From the NCBI GenBank assembly GCA_031553615.1, contig JAVBLJ010000011.1, positions 1 through 64,000 on the forward strand: 64,000 bases of DNA, read 5' to 3'. A model generated the notes under the pieces. That model saw nothing but the letters and a program-made list of their open reading frames with translations. It was not told the DNA's origin and searched no databases. This stretch comes from WQXF01 sp031553615. GTDB lineage: Bacteria > Bacillota > Clostridia > Christensenellales > Aristaeellaceae. Made by a program: the position numbers and the translations under genes. Below are positions 40,680 through 49,554 of the stretch, piece by piece. Numbering within the stretch: position 1 is the stretch's first letter; each line of letters opens with the position of its first letter.

Positions 40680-42308
40680 ATGTCCCAGAAGATCGAATCG
40701 GTGCTGCACAAGGTGCTCTTCGCGCTCTGCGCGCTCGCGGTAGGCTTCTCGATCCTCTCCATTGTCCTGGAGAAGCCCAACCCCTCCGGGTTGCTCTACG
40801 TGGCCTGCGCCGCCTTTGTGGTGCTGCTCTTTTTCCTCTATCGCTTCTTTTGCAAGCACGAGGTGCGGTTGCGCAAGGCTTACCCCTACGTGCTGATCGG
40901 GCTGGCGATCTGGTTTGCGGTCAGTCAAAGTCTGCTGGGCATGCTGCTGGAAACCACGCCGGTCTGCGATTTCGGCAACGTATACGATGGCGCGCGCGAT
41001 TGGGTGGAGCAGGGCACCCCGGTCATCGATTGGAATCGCGAGTATTACTTCTATATCTACCCGCACAACCTGGGCCTGGCCGGGTTCCTGGCGGGCTTCT
41101 ACTCCCTGGTCTACGCGCTGGGCGGCGATAACCTCTACCTCTGGGCGGTCATTCTGTTCAGCGTAATGACCTCGGTGACCCTGATCCTGGTCGTCGACAT
41201 CGTGCGGCGGACCACTCGGATGGCAGCGGCGTATACCGCGGCGGCGGCGTGTTTCCTGCTGCCGATGTACTACCTCAGCAGCGCGGCCTTCTACACCGAT
41301 GTGGCCAGCTTCCTCTTCCCCGTGCTGTTCCTCTGGCTGTGGATGGTAGGAAAGGATAAGTTGTTCCTCAAGCGCATCGGTCTGGATATCGCCATGGCCG
41401 TCAGCGCCTTTATCGGCTTTAAGATCAAGGCCACCGTGGTGATCATGCCGGTCGCCATCTTTCTGTGCGATCTGATCGCGCGGCGCTGGCGCACGCTGCT
41501 GGTGCAGGTTCCGCTGCTGATCGCGGTGTTCGTGGTGGGCTCCTCAGCCTACGATAGCTTCTTGTTCAATAACTATTTGGATACCGATCTTTCCGCGCAG
41601 TACAAGTTCCCCATCACCAATTGGTTGGCCATCGGCAATCGGCACGATGAATCCACCTGGGTGCTGGAGGATACCTATTCGGTGGTGGAGGATTACCAGG
41701 AGCGCAACGAAATGGCCATCGAAACCTGGAAAAACCAATTCAAAACGATGGCGGAGCAAGGCAAAATTTTCGCCTTCTATACCGAGAAGGCCGCCTGCGA
41801 CTTCGGTGGCGGCACCCTGGGCATCGAGGCCTACCTCGATGATTTCCCCTGGAACGATAACGTGATTCAAACCTTCGCCTTCGAGGCCGGCGAGGGTTAC
41901 CCGGCCTACCGCGACCTCTGCACGGGCATCATGCTCGCGCTGTGGCTGCTCACGCTGGCGGGGGCGCTCACCGCCTTGGCGCGCAAGCAAGGCGGCGCCT
42001 GGGCCTGCCCGCAGGCCTTCGTGGCGCTGCTGGGCATCTTCGTGTTCCTGATGCTCTGGGAGCCAAGCGACCGGTACTTCTCAAACTACTACGCGGTGCT
42101 GATCGTCGCCGGGATCATCGGGCTTTCGCGCACGGCCGATATGTTCTTCAAGCCGGGCAAGGAAAAGAGCGCCGCTCCCCGGTCCGAAGCTCCCGCCGAT
42201 CTCTTAAATGCATCGCAAACAGATGCATCGCAAGCAAACGCATCGCAAGCAAACGCATCGCAAACAAACGCATCGCAAGCAAACACTTTGGAGGCAACAT
42301 GTTCTTAG
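40680..42308 (+). CDS. Multi-pass membrane protein, GT-C glycosyltransferase-like
   Basis: A 542-residue protein with about eleven hydrophobic segments. An acidic motif follows the first luminal loop region (CDFGNVYDGARDWVEQG), and EYYFYIYPHNLGLAGFL resembles the ArnT/PMT and GT39/GT87 families, which transfer sugars from polyprenyl carriers outside the membrane. The link to these families rests on topology and this loop, so it is tentative. ATG at 40680 follows AAAGGAGG. The last 30 residues are five NASQ-type repeats, encoded by tandem DNA repeats. Confidence 0.6.
   Translation: MSQKIESVLHKVLFALCALAVGFSILSIVLEKPNPSGLLYVACAAFVVLLFFLYRFFCKHEVRLRKAYPYVLIGLAIWFAVSQSLLGMLLETTPVCDFGNVYDGARDWVEQGTPVIDWNREYYFYIYPHNLGLAGFLAGFYSLVYALGGDNLYLWAVILFSVMTSVTLILVVDIVRRTTRMAAAYTAAAACFLLPMYYLSSAAFYTDVASFLFPVLFLWLWMVGKDKLFLKRIGLDIAMAVSAFIGFKIKATVVIMPVAIFLCDLIARRWRTLLVQVPLLIAVFVVGSSAYDSFLFNNYLDTDLSAQYKFPITNWLAIGNRHDESTWVLEDTYSVVEDYQERNEMAIETWKNQFKTMAEQGKIFAFYTEKAACDFGGGTLGIEAYLDDFPWNDNVIQTFAFEAGEGYPAYRDLCTGIMLALWLLTLAGALTALARKQGGAWACPQAFVALLGIFVFLMLWEPSDRYFSNYYAVLIVAGIIGLSRTADMFFKPGKEKSAAPRSEAPADLLNASQTDASQANASQANASQTNASQANTLEATCS
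42207..42281 (+). repeat. Five tandem 15-bp units at the end of the membrane protein gene
   Basis: AATGCATCGCAAACA-type units, in frame, coding for NASQT, DASQA, NASQA, NASQT and NASQA. They stop 17 bases before the next start codon and are therefore near its ribosome binding site. Confidence 0.85.
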
Positions 42309-43180
42309 CGGATCAATGGAAGGATTACGAGGTGCTGGACTGCGGCGACGGCGAAAAGCTGGAGCGCTGGGGCGACGTGATCCTGCGGCGGCCCGATCCC
42401 CAAACCATTTGGCCCAAGCGGCAGCCCGATCTCTGGGGCAAGGCCGACGCATGGTATCATCGGAGCGCGGCGGGCGGCGGCGAATGGGAATTCTTCCGCA
42501 AGCTACCCGAGCGCTGGGAGCTGCGCTACGGCGAGCTGGCGTTCTACGTGCGCCCCACCGGATTCAAGCACACCGGCCTCTTCCCTGAACAGGCCGTGAA
42601 CTGGGATTGGATGAGCGGCCTGGTTCGGCAGCGCCTGCAAAAAGCCGAGCACGGCCAGGAGGTGCGGGTGCTCAACCTTTTCGCCTACACCGGCGGCGCG
42701 ACCATGGCCTGCGCGGCGGCGGGCGCGACGGTCTGCCACGTGGACGCGGCCAAGGGCATGGTGCAATGGGCGCGCGAAAACCGCAGCCTATGCGGTGTGC
42801 CCGAGGATCGCACCCGCTGGATACTGGACGATGCGCTCAAGTTCGTACAGCGCGAAATTCGGCGCGAAAGCTTCTACGATGGCATCCTGATGGATCCGCC
42901 CAGTTACGGGCGCGGCCCGGGCGGTGAGGTGTGGAAGCTGGAAGCCGAGCTCTACGGGCTTGTTTCGGCCTGCGCGGGCGCGCTGAGCGCAAAGCCGCTG
43001 TTCTTCCTCATCAACAGCTACACCACCGGGCTGGCGGCCTCGGTGCTCGATAACATGATTGGGCTTACGGTCACGCCGCGCTTCGGCGGCTCCTCCCGGG
43101 CCGATGAGGTGGGCCTGCCGGTGACCGCCGGGGGGACGCTGCCCTGCGGCGCATCGGGGCGGTGGCAGAGCGATGAGTGA
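42299..43180 (+). CDS. Class I SAM-dependent methyltransferase (RlmI/RlmK-like)
   Basis: A 293-residue protein. SAM-binding motif: LNLFAYTGGATMACAAAGA with VCHVDAAKGMV; catalytic-region motif ILMDPPSYGRG. The domain matches the RlmI/K group of rRNA cytosine or guanine methyltransferases without an N-terminal PUA domain. ATG at 42299 has TTGGAGG upstream and lies 10 bases before the end of the previous gene; its end overlaps the following pseudouridine synthase gene by eight bases. Confidence 0.85.
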   Translation: MFLADQWKDYEVLDCGDGEKLERWGDVILRRPDPQTIWPKRQPDLWGKADAWYHRSAAGGGEWEFFRKLPERWELRYGELAFYVRPTGFKHTGLFPEQAVNWDWMSGLVRQRLQKAEHGQEVRVLNLFAYTGGATMACAAAGATVCHVDAAKGMVQWARENRSLCGVPEDRTRWILDDALKFVQREIRRESFYDGILMDPPSYGRGPGGEVWKLEAELYGLVSACAGALSAKPLFFLINSYTTGLAASVLDNMIGLTVTPRFGGSSRADEVGLPVTAGGTLPCGASGRWQSDE

Positions 43181-43883
43181 CGCCGCCTACCGGGGCGTGC
43201 GCATCTGTCACCAGGATAACCACTTGCTGGTGGTGGTCAAGCCGCCCAACATGCCTACCCAGGCCGATGCCTCGGGCGATCTCGACCTGCTCACCTGCAT
43301 GAAAGCCTACGTGAAGGAGACCTACGCCAAGCCAGGCGAGGTCTATCTGGGTCTGGTGCACCGGCTGGATCGGCCGGTGGGCGGGCTGGTGGTGCTGGCG
43401 CGCACCTCCAAGGCGGCGGCGCGGCTCTCCGCACAGGCGCGGGACCGCACGCTTTCGCGGGAGTACCTAGCGGTGGTGCGCGGCCTTGCGCCCGATTCCA
43501 CCGAGCTCTGCGATTGGCTGCTGAAGGATGAGCGCACCAACACGGTCACCGTGGTGCCCCCGGGCACACCGGGAGCTAAGGATGCGCGGCTTTCGTTTGT
43601 CTGCCTGGCGCAAGTGGAGGGCGAAGCCCCGCTCTCGCTGCTGCGCGTAACGCTGCACACCGGACGCTCGCACCAAATTCGCGTGCAATGCGCCCATGCA
43701 GGGCTGCCGCTCTGGGGCGATGCGCGCTACGGCAAAGGCCAACCCGGCGAGCAAATCGCGCTGTGGGGCGCGTCGCTGGGCTTCGAACATCCAACGCTGC
43801 ACGAACCGCTCACCTTCGTTGCGCTGCCGGACGGGGCTTTCCCGTGGAATGCGTTCGATGTGGCCACCGTCCCCTTCGGGTGA
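43173..43883 (+). CDS. RluA-family pseudouridine synthase
   Basis: A 236-residue single-domain synthase lacking an S4 domain. The catalytic motif is GLVHRLDRPVGGLVVLA with the nucleophilic Asp, followed by GRSHQIRVQCAHAGLPLWGD. It modifies tRNA or rRNA; the site is unknown. It overlaps the methyltransferase gene, so the two RNA-modifying enzymes are probably made together. Confidence 0.9.
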   Translation: MSDAAYRGVRICHQDNHLLVVVKPPNMPTQADASGDLDLLTCMKAYVKETYAKPGEVYLGLVHRLDRPVGGLVVLARTSKAAARLSAQARDRTLSREYLAVVRGLAPDSTELCDWLLKDERTNTVTVVPPGTPGAKDARLSFVCLAQVEGEAPLSLLRVTLHTGRSHQIRVQCAHAGLPLWGDARYGKGQPGEQIALWGASLGFEHPTLHEPLTFVALPDGAFPWNAFDVATVPFG

Positions 43884-43924
43884 TTGGCGATCGAAACCAG
43901 GAAACGAGATCAAGGGGAAATCAC

Positions 43925-43942
43925 GTTAGATGTTCATCTAAC
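43925..43942. promoter_or_regulatory. Operator 1 of the MFS-regulator pair
   Basis: GTTAGATGTTCATCTAAC, with perfect 8-bp arms, directly upstream of the -35 box. Confidence 0.8.
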
Positions 43943-43950
43943 ATTCGCTC

Positions 43951-43979
43951 TTGACATCTTTCAAATCTCGTGCTATTCT
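43951..43979 (+). promoter_or_regulatory. Promoter for the MFS-regulator pair
   Basis: TTGACA, 17 bases, TATTCT. It lies between the two palindromes. Confidence 0.85.
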
Positions 43980-43983
43980 CCTT

Positions 43984-44001
43984 GTTAGAGTTTCATCTAA
44001 C
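43984..44001. promoter_or_regulatory. Operator 2 of the MFS-regulator pair
   Basis: GTTAGAGTTTCATCTAAC, same outer arms as operator 1 with one mismatched pair, at the start of transcription. Centre-to-centre distance is 59 bases. Confidence 0.75.
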
Positions 44002-44015
44002 GAGGAGGTTTCATT

Positions 44016-45269
44016 ATGGCCGAACCCGCTCGCACCAACGCTGGCTACAGCGCTCTCAAGGGTCAAAGCGCTTACTGGCGCATGTTCATCGGCAACACAG
44101 TCTCCCGTTTTGGCGATTCGGTAGATGCCATCGCTTATGCGTGGCTGGTGTACGCGCTCACCGGGTCGGCCTCCTGGTCGGCCATCGTAGTCGGCGTCAA
44201 CATGCTGCCCTCGGTGCTGCTCGCGCCGCTAATCGCCCCGCTGGCGGAGCGCATGAACCAGAAGGGCGTCATCATCGGCTGCAACCTGGGGCGCGCGCTG
44301 CTGGTGGGTATCACCGCCGCGCTGTACCTGCTGGGCCTGCTGCAACCCTGGATGCTGCTGGTCAACACCTTTCTCACCTCCACGCTGGAGGCCTTCGAGC
44401 AGCCCGTGTGGTTCGCCATCTACCCGCGCATCGTGCCCAAGGAATGCTATACCCCTGCCAAGGCGCTCAGCCAAACGGCCTCCCAGGTGGCGCAGCTGGT
44501 GGGCACGGCGGCCTCGGGCTTCCTGCTGGCCGTGTTGGGCGTGGGCGGCGCGCTGCTGATCGACGGCGCGACCTTCGTGTTCGATGCATTCATGGTCTCC
44601 ACCATCCGCCTGGGCGAAAAGGAAGGGGCCGAAAAAGAGCCGCTCACGGTGCGGCAATACTTCGCCGATCTCAAATCGGGCTTCCTGCAGCTCAAAACGC
44701 TGCCCGTCGTGCTCTTGATCTGCGTGTTTGCGGCCATCCTCAACCTGCTGCTACTGCCCACCAGCACGCTGGGCGCTGCCTACGTTGCGCTGCTGGGCAA
44801 GGGCCCGGAGCTGCTAAGCATCATCAACGGTGTCCTCATGGTGGGCATGCTACTGGGCACGGTGTTCTACCCCTATCTCGCGCCCAAAATCGAACGTTGG
44901 AAGATCGTTCTCTGGGGCTCGTTCGCCCTTGGGCTGGTGTATCTCGGCCAAGCGCTCGTTCCCCTCCTGGGCTCGACTTGGTTGGTCTACGGCGCGCTCA
45001 CGCTTTGTTTTCTGGTAATGGGGCTGGTGGTGGGCATGCTGAACATCTGCGTCAGCGTAGCGTTCATGGAGCACGTATCCAGCGAATACATGGCGCGCGT
45101 CGGTACCGTGATGAGCGCCATGGCGGTTTCGCTGATGCCAGTGGGTTCGTTCGCCATCGCCGGGCTAACCGCCACGATCAGCGTACCCGTGTTCCTGCTG
45201 GTCTTCGGGCTGTGCATCGTGATGCTCACTGCGGTCATGACCCGCGAAAAAACCCTGCGCGCGCTATAG
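44016..45269 (+). CDS. MFS transporter
   Basis: A 417-residue protein with twelve predicted helices. The start FIGNTVSRFGDSVDAIAYAWLVYALTGSASW is typical of the MFS group containing macrolide exporters (MefA-like) and tetracycline/drug exporters. The GAGGAGG site precedes the ATG at 44016. It shares a promoter with the regulator immediately downstream (19-base gap), so the substrate is probably an inducer of that regulator. Confidence 0.88.
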   Translation: MAEPARTNAGYSALKGQSAYWRMFIGNTVSRFGDSVDAIAYAWLVYALTGSASWSAIVVGVNMLPSVLLAPLIAPLAERMNQKGVIIGCNLGRALLVGITAALYLLGLLQPWMLLVNTFLTSTLEAFEQPVWFAIYPRIVPKECYTPAKALSQTASQVAQLVGTAASGFLLAVLGVGGALLIDGATFVFDAFMVSTIRLGEKEGAEKEPLTVRQYFADLKSGFLQLKTLPVVLLICVFAAILNLLLLPTSTLGAAYVALLGKGPELLSIINGVLMVGMLLGTVFYPYLAPKIERWKIVLWGSFALGLVYLGQALVPLLGSTWLVYGALTLCFLVMGLVVGMLNICVSVAFMEHVSSEYMARVGTVMSAMAVSLMPVGSFAIAGLTATISVPVFLLVFGLCIVMLTAVMTREKTLRAL

Positions 45270-45287
45270 GAATGAAGGAGGATTGCT

Positions 45288-46352
45288 GTGCCGATTACCG
45301 TCCAACGCGGCATTCTGTGGGGCTGGGAGGCCTGCTTCACGCTCGATATGCTGATCAATGGGGAGGAACCCGCCAAAACCCGCGATGCGCTGGTCGCCAA
45401 GCTGCCTACCCAGACCGAGGTTTTGCGCGAGATGTTTGCGCTGCCCGTGGCCGCATTTGAATCGGCGCGCGCGGTGGTGGATGCCTCCAATCCCACCCTG
45501 CGCTTCCTGTTCACGCGGTACGAGGGGTTCGATGGCGCACCATTCCAAGCGCTGCTGGGCACCTTCTTCCCCGCCATGCGCGGCGAGCTGGATAAAGCCG
45601 CGCTGCTCCAGGCGCACTCCGAAATTTTCCACGAGATGCTGTGCTCCCTGTTCAGCCTCGACGCGTCCGATGCCGACGTCCCTCCGCCTCCCGAGGACAT
45701 GCGCGCGCTGTTCCAATGGCTGCAGGCAAAGGATACGCCGGACGCGGTTCAGGCCGCGCTGCTGCGCGTCTACACGCAAACCGAAGCGCTGCTGGACACC
45801 TTGATTCCCGCGCTGCAATCGGCGATGGCCGCGTTGCGCAAGCACGAGGCGGCCTTCGCGCGCGAGGCGGAGCGCTTCGCCCATCTCACGCAAAGCGACC
45901 TGCTCGCTTCGTTGGAGGCGCTATCCCTCTCCATCGACCATGCGGTGGATTACCACGCCTACCCGATCATAATGCAGGTCAACGGCATGGACATCACTGC
46001 GGAAAATTCTATCTCGGCCCCCCTGATGCGCATCGGAGCGCGGCTGTTCGAGCTAATGCCGCTGGTGGAGAGCGCCCGCCTCGACGTAGCAAGCGCACAA
46101 GCCGCGCTGCACACCATGACGGACAAAACCAAGCTGGAAATCCTAATCCGGCTGGCGGAGCGTCCCTGGTACGGCACCGAGCTGGCCGAAGCGCTGAGCC
46201 TTTCGGGCGCGACGGTTTCGCACCACGTGGGCCAGCTTCTGGGCCATTCGCTGATATCGGTGGAAAACGTCAAGAACCGGCTTTACTACCGCCTGGATTC
46301 AGGACGCGTGCGGGAGCTGCTCGATTCGCTGGGCCAGCTGCTGCGGCTGTAG
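45288..46352 (+). CDS. ArsR-like winged-helix regulator with a large N-terminal ligand domain
   Basis: A 354-residue protein starting with GTG after GAAGGAGG. Residues about 1-265 are an alpha-helical domain resembling DUF5937-type domains; about 275-345 is a winged helix (TDKTKLEILIRLAERP, GTELAEALSLSGATVSHHVG). Its position, directly behind the MFS gene, and the paired palindromes around the promoter point to autoregulation of the pair. The ligand is unknown. Confidence 0.82.
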   Translation: MPITVQRGILWGWEACFTLDMLINGEEPAKTRDALVAKLPTQTEVLREMFALPVAAFESARAVVDASNPTLRFLFTRYEGFDGAPFQALLGTFFPAMRGELDKAALLQAHSEIFHEMLCSLFSLDASDADVPPPPEDMRALFQWLQAKDTPDAVQAALLRVYTQTEALLDTLIPALQSAMAALRKHEAAFAREAERFAHLTQSDLLASLEALSLSIDHAVDYHAYPIIMQVNGMDITAENSISAPLMRIGARLFELMPLVESARLDVASAQAALHTMTDKTKLEILIRLAERPWYGTELAEALSLSGATVSHHVGQLLGHSLISVENVKNRLYYRLDSGRVRELLDSLGQLLRL

Positions 46353-46381
46353 ACTGTTCCGGAATGTCGCTTTCTCTATCT

Positions 46382-46447
46382 AAAAAAACAGTTCCCGCCC
46401 GGAACGCAAACTCGATGGAGCTTGCTTGCGTTTCCGGGCGGGAACTG
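46382..46447 (-). terminator. Hairpin with T-tract on the minus strand, between two plus-strand genes
   Basis: Arms CAGTTCCCGCCCGG... (46389-46409) and ...CCGGGCGGGAACTG (46426-46447) form about 21 pairs with one bulge. Seven T residues follow on the minus strand (46382-46388); on the plus strand GTATGTCG follows. Its direction does not fit the neighbours, both of which are on the plus strand. Confidence 0.5.
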
Positions 46448-46497
46448 GTATGTCGCGGGCAAAAGTGGTATGCTATTGGTCGAAGGAAGTGATTGAG

Positions 46498-46839
46498 ATG
46501 CGCAAGTTTGGGCTATCGACGATCGGCTGCATCGCGGGCACGGTGCTGGCCGCGTACTTCCTCCCGGCGGTGCACGCGCGGGAGGTAACCGATGCGGTGC
46601 TGGTGGGCGCGGTGCTGAGCGGGGTGTATCAGCTGCTGCGCCCGCTGCTAAAGCTGTTCACCTTCCCGCTCGCCTTCCTCACCTTCGGCCTGCTCAACGT
46701 GCTGATCGACGCGGGCCTGCTGTGGATGGTCGCGAAGGAATTCGAAGGCTACACGTTCGAAAACTTTGGCTGGGCCATCGTCACGGCCGTGATCGTCAAT
46801 ATCGCGCGGCGCGTTTGCCGTTCGTTTGCCAAGCGGTAA
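46498..46839 (+). CDS. Phage holin family 4-like small membrane protein
   Basis: A 113-residue protein with four hydrophobic segments and the conserved LLRPLLKLFTFPLAFLTFGL region of PF04020-type proteins. These are ordinary chromosomal membrane proteins in many bacteria; the name does not imply a phage. ATG at 46498 has GAAGGAAG upstream; an earlier start is less well supported. Confidence 0.8.
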   Translation: MRKFGLSTIGCIAGTVLAAYFLPAVHAREVTDAVLVGAVLSGVYQLLRPLLKLFTFPLAFLTFGLLNVLIDAGLLWMVAKEFEGYTFENFGWAIVTAVIVNIARRVCRSFAKR

Positions 46840-46898
46840 CCCTCCGCACCCCTTTTTGCAGCCCGTCTTCGCATTCTTTCGCTAGAATTTAGTTGTGT

Positions 46899-48083
46899 TT
46901 AGAAGAAGTCGGCCAAGTACACGCGGCGGCGGCGGAACACGCGGCGCAGCGTATCGGCGTTGGCGGGGGCTTCCAGCGCGGGCCACGCCCAGGCGAGGCT
47001 ATCCACATCGTGGTAACCGAGGGCCAGCTGCGAAAGTGCGCGAATGTCCAGCGTCCAATCGGCCTGACCCTCCGCCTTTTTTTCCACCTTCACTTCGCCG
47101 CCGTCGAAGCACACCTGCCACACGCCCTCGTTCTGCGGCAGCTGCGCATCGCGCACGCGCAGCGCGTAGCTGCCCGGCTCCTGCGGATGCCGCAGAAGGC
47201 GCAGCGCCTCGCCCACGTTGACCACCCGCGCCATGCCCGCCTGCTCGATGTGCTGCTCGGCGTTGTAGGGCTCGGGGTAGATCGTGTTGGGATCGATCCA
47301 GGGCGGCATCTTCCACACGAAGCGCCGGTAAGCCGCGCCCATGTTGCGCAGCAGCGCGAACATCCCGCGCAGGGCCGAAGGCTGACGGCAGGCGAAATCG
47401 TCCAACACAAGCTGCTTGCCCTCCGATACGTCCTCCGCGCGCAAAATCGCGTAGGCGCTGGGCTGGCCCTGCGCATCGCTCCAAAGGTAGATGTATTTGC
47501 GCGTCACGCACGGGTCGCCGCCCAGCTTGTGCTTCCAATGCGAATCCTCGCGCTTCACGGGCAGGTTGGCCGCCTGCGCGAAGGCTTCGTATAGCTCGCG
47601 AATGGGCGCATCGTCCTCGCCGGGCATCCATTGGCGCACCGGATCGTCGCAGCGGAAGCCGGCAAACGCGTCGAAATCCACCTGCACGCGCCGCCGGATG
47701 CAGCAAAGCTCGTAGCCAAACTGCCGGTAATACGCGTGCGAGAACGGATACAGCGCGCTGAGCACCATGCCCCGCTCGTACATCTCGCGCAGGCTGAGCT
47801 CCATCAGCGCGCGGATGTTGCCCTGCCGCCGCGATTCGGGCAGCGAGGACACCCCGCCGATACCGCCCATGCCCACGGCCTGCCCCTCGTACCATACCGT
47901 GAAGGGCACCAGCTCCAGGGCCGCGGTCATCTTGCCCGCATCGTCGAAAGCCGCGCGGGTGTTCACATGCTCATCGGGCTTGATGGCGGGCGGATCGCCC
48001 GGCTCGCGCGCGAAGGCAAATGCAATATTGAACAGGTCGCGTACCGATTGAATTTCCTCCGGAACAATGGGACGAACGATCAT
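46899..48083 (-). CDS. Eis-like GNAT acetyltransferase
   Basis: A 394-residue protein with the Eis layout: N-terminal GNAT domain (GMGGIGGVSSLPESRRQGNIRALM carries the acetyl-CoA loop), a second GNAT-like domain without that loop, and an SCP2-like C-terminal domain. The chain ends in DFF; in Eis the C-terminal carboxylate is part of the active site. Homologues acetylate amines, including aminoglycosides, but the substrate here is unknown. Confidence 0.85.
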   Translation of the reverse strand: MIVRPIVPEEIQSVRDLFNIAFAFAREPGDPPAIKPDEHVNTRAAFDDAGKMTAALELVPFTVWYEGQAVGMGGIGGVSSLPESRRQGNIRALMELSLREMYERGMVLSALYPFSHAYYRQFGYELCCIRRRVQVDFDAFAGFRCDDPVRQWMPGEDDAPIRELYEAFAQAANLPVKREDSHWKHKLGGDPCVTRKYIYLWSDAQGQPSAYAILRAEDVSEGKQLVLDDFACRQPSALRGMFALLRNMGAAYRRFVWKMPPWIDPNTIYPEPYNAEQHIEQAGMARVVNVGEALRLLRHPQEPGSYALRVRDAQLPQNEGVWQVCFDGGEVKVEKKAEGQADWTLDIRALSQLALGYHDVDSLAWAWPALEAPANADTLRRVFRRRRVYLADFF

Positions 48084-48130
48084 ACCCTCACCTCATATCG
48101 GCAAAATAGGAGCAATACGCATATATTCCC

Positions 48131-48159
48131 TTCCCAGTGTACGGGAAATCCGTTATAAT
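48131..48159 (+). promoter_or_regulatory. Promoter for the DUF362 gene
   Basis: TTCCCA, 17 bases, TATAAT. The -10 is strong and the -35 is weak. Confidence 0.5.
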
Positions 48160-48252
48160 GTCAATGTGACCGGCGGCGCGAACCGCCGTCCACGCTGCGA
48201 TTCCGGCTTGGCCCCGGCTTTATTGGGCCCCATATTGATCGGAGGGATTCTT

Positions 48253-49332
48253 TTGTCGAAGGTGCTTTTTTCCTCGGTTGAATACACGCAGTACGATTAC
48301 ACCGTCACCCTGCCTTCCAAGTTCGAACGGTTGCTGGATCAAACGCCGCTGAAGGATAGGGTTGCCGGGAAATGGACCGCCGTCAAAATGCACGTGGGGC
48401 GCGGCATCGGCTTCACCACCATCCACCCGCTATTCGTCAAAATTCTCATCGACCGGCTCAAGGGCTGGGGCGCGAAGGTATACATCACCGATCAATCGGT
48501 GGAGGGTGCGCGCGTGCGCGGCTATACTGAGGAGCTGCTCGGCTGCCCCATCGTGGACGTGGCCGGGTTGCGCGGCAAATACTTCTACCCCAAGGAGGTC
48601 GAATACAAGGCCTTCCATAACGTCGACATCGCGGGCTACATCCACGATGCCGAGGTGATGATCGACCTTTCGCACGTGAAGGGTCACGGTGCCTGCGGCT
48701 ACGGCGGCGCTTGCAAAAACATCGCCATGGGCTGCGTCACCGACCGCACCCGGGGCCAGATTCACGGGCTGGAGGGCGGCATCGAATGGGACGCCGAAAA
48801 GTGCATCCATTGTGAGCTGTGCGTGCGCGGCTGCAATCACTTGGCCAATGGCTTCGGCGAAAACGGCGAGTACGATATGAACTACCATCACTGCACATTC
48901 TGCGGCCACTGCGTGAAGGTCTGCCCCACCCAGGCCATCCGCATGACCGACGATAAGTACGAGGATTTCCAAACCGGCATGGCCCTCTGCACCAAGACGG
49001 TGCTCGAAGCGCTTCCGCCGCACAGCGTGTACTACATCAATTTCCTCACCAACATCACCGCGCTGTGCGATTGCTGGGGCATGTCCACTCCCTCGCTGGT
49101 GCCCGATATCGGCATCGCCGCCTCGGAGGACATCGTGGCCATCGAGCGCGCCTGCCTGGATATGATCGATTACCGCAAGGTCGACATGCACGCCATTCCC
49201 AAGGGCTTCACGCTGGGCGACAAGGGGCACCTGTTCGAGCGGCTCCACGCCAAGGACCCCTTCATCCAGATCAACAAGCTGGAAGAATACGGGCTGGGCA
49301 CGCAGCAGTATACCCTGGATGAAATTGAGTAA
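48253..49332 (+). CDS. DUF362 / double 4Fe-4S protein
   Basis: A 359-residue protein starting with TTG nine bases after GGAGGG. N-terminal DUF362 domain (about residues 1-180, with DLSHVKGHGACGYGGACKN), followed by two 4Fe-4S clusters: CIHCELCVRGC and CTFCGHCVKVCP. The C-terminal part again resembles DUF362. Likely an electron-transfer or metallo-cofactor related protein; function unknown. A start farther upstream lacks a ribosome binding site. Confidence 0.8.
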   Translation: MSKVLFSSVEYTQYDYTVTLPSKFERLLDQTPLKDRVAGKWTAVKMHVGRGIGFTTIHPLFVKILIDRLKGWGAKVYITDQSVEGARVRGYTEELLGCPIVDVAGLRGKYFYPKEVEYKAFHNVDIAGYIHDAEVMIDLSHVKGHGACGYGGACKNIAMGCVTDRTRGQIHGLEGGIEWDAEKCIHCELCVRGCNHLANGFGENGEYDMNYHHCTFCGHCVKVCPTQAIRMTDDKYEDFQTGMALCTKTVLEALPPHSVYYINFLTNITALCDCWGMSTPSLVPDIGIAASEDIVAIERACLDMIDYRKVDMHAIPKGFTLGDKGHLFERLHAKDPFIQINKLEEYGLGTQQYTLDEIE

Positions 49333-49347
49333 AGCGTAAACAAAGAA

Positions 49348-49385
49348 CGAATAGAGATCGAATAGAGATCGAATTGAGATCGATT
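49348..49385. repeat. 11-bp tandem repeats between the DUF362 and L,D-transpeptidase genes
   Basis: CGAATAGAGAT-type units start at 49348, 49359, 49370 and 49381 with exact 11-base spacing (the last is degenerate). The rest of the gap to 49554 contains TTGACA at 49421 but no good -10 partner. Confidence 0.75.
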
Positions 49386-49554
49386 TAAGACCGCGCACCA
49401 TGCGGCACATTCTCGCGCGCTTTGACAATTTCTGCACATTTCCGCGCACATGCATGCGAATCGGCCCGTCAATCGTCCTATGTGTAGAAATGCCGGGAGG
49501 GGCCTCGCTCCCCCCGCCGCGCCGCATCGACAACAGCAATCGAGGTGAGTCCCC

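Noticed and set aside
42207..42281. CRISPR-like array because of regular short repeats
   Set aside because: Units are contiguous 15-mers without spacers and are in frame within a coding sequence.
46498..46839. Prophage remnant, suggested by the holin-like name
   Set aside because: The family is widespread on chromosomes and no other phage gene is nearby.
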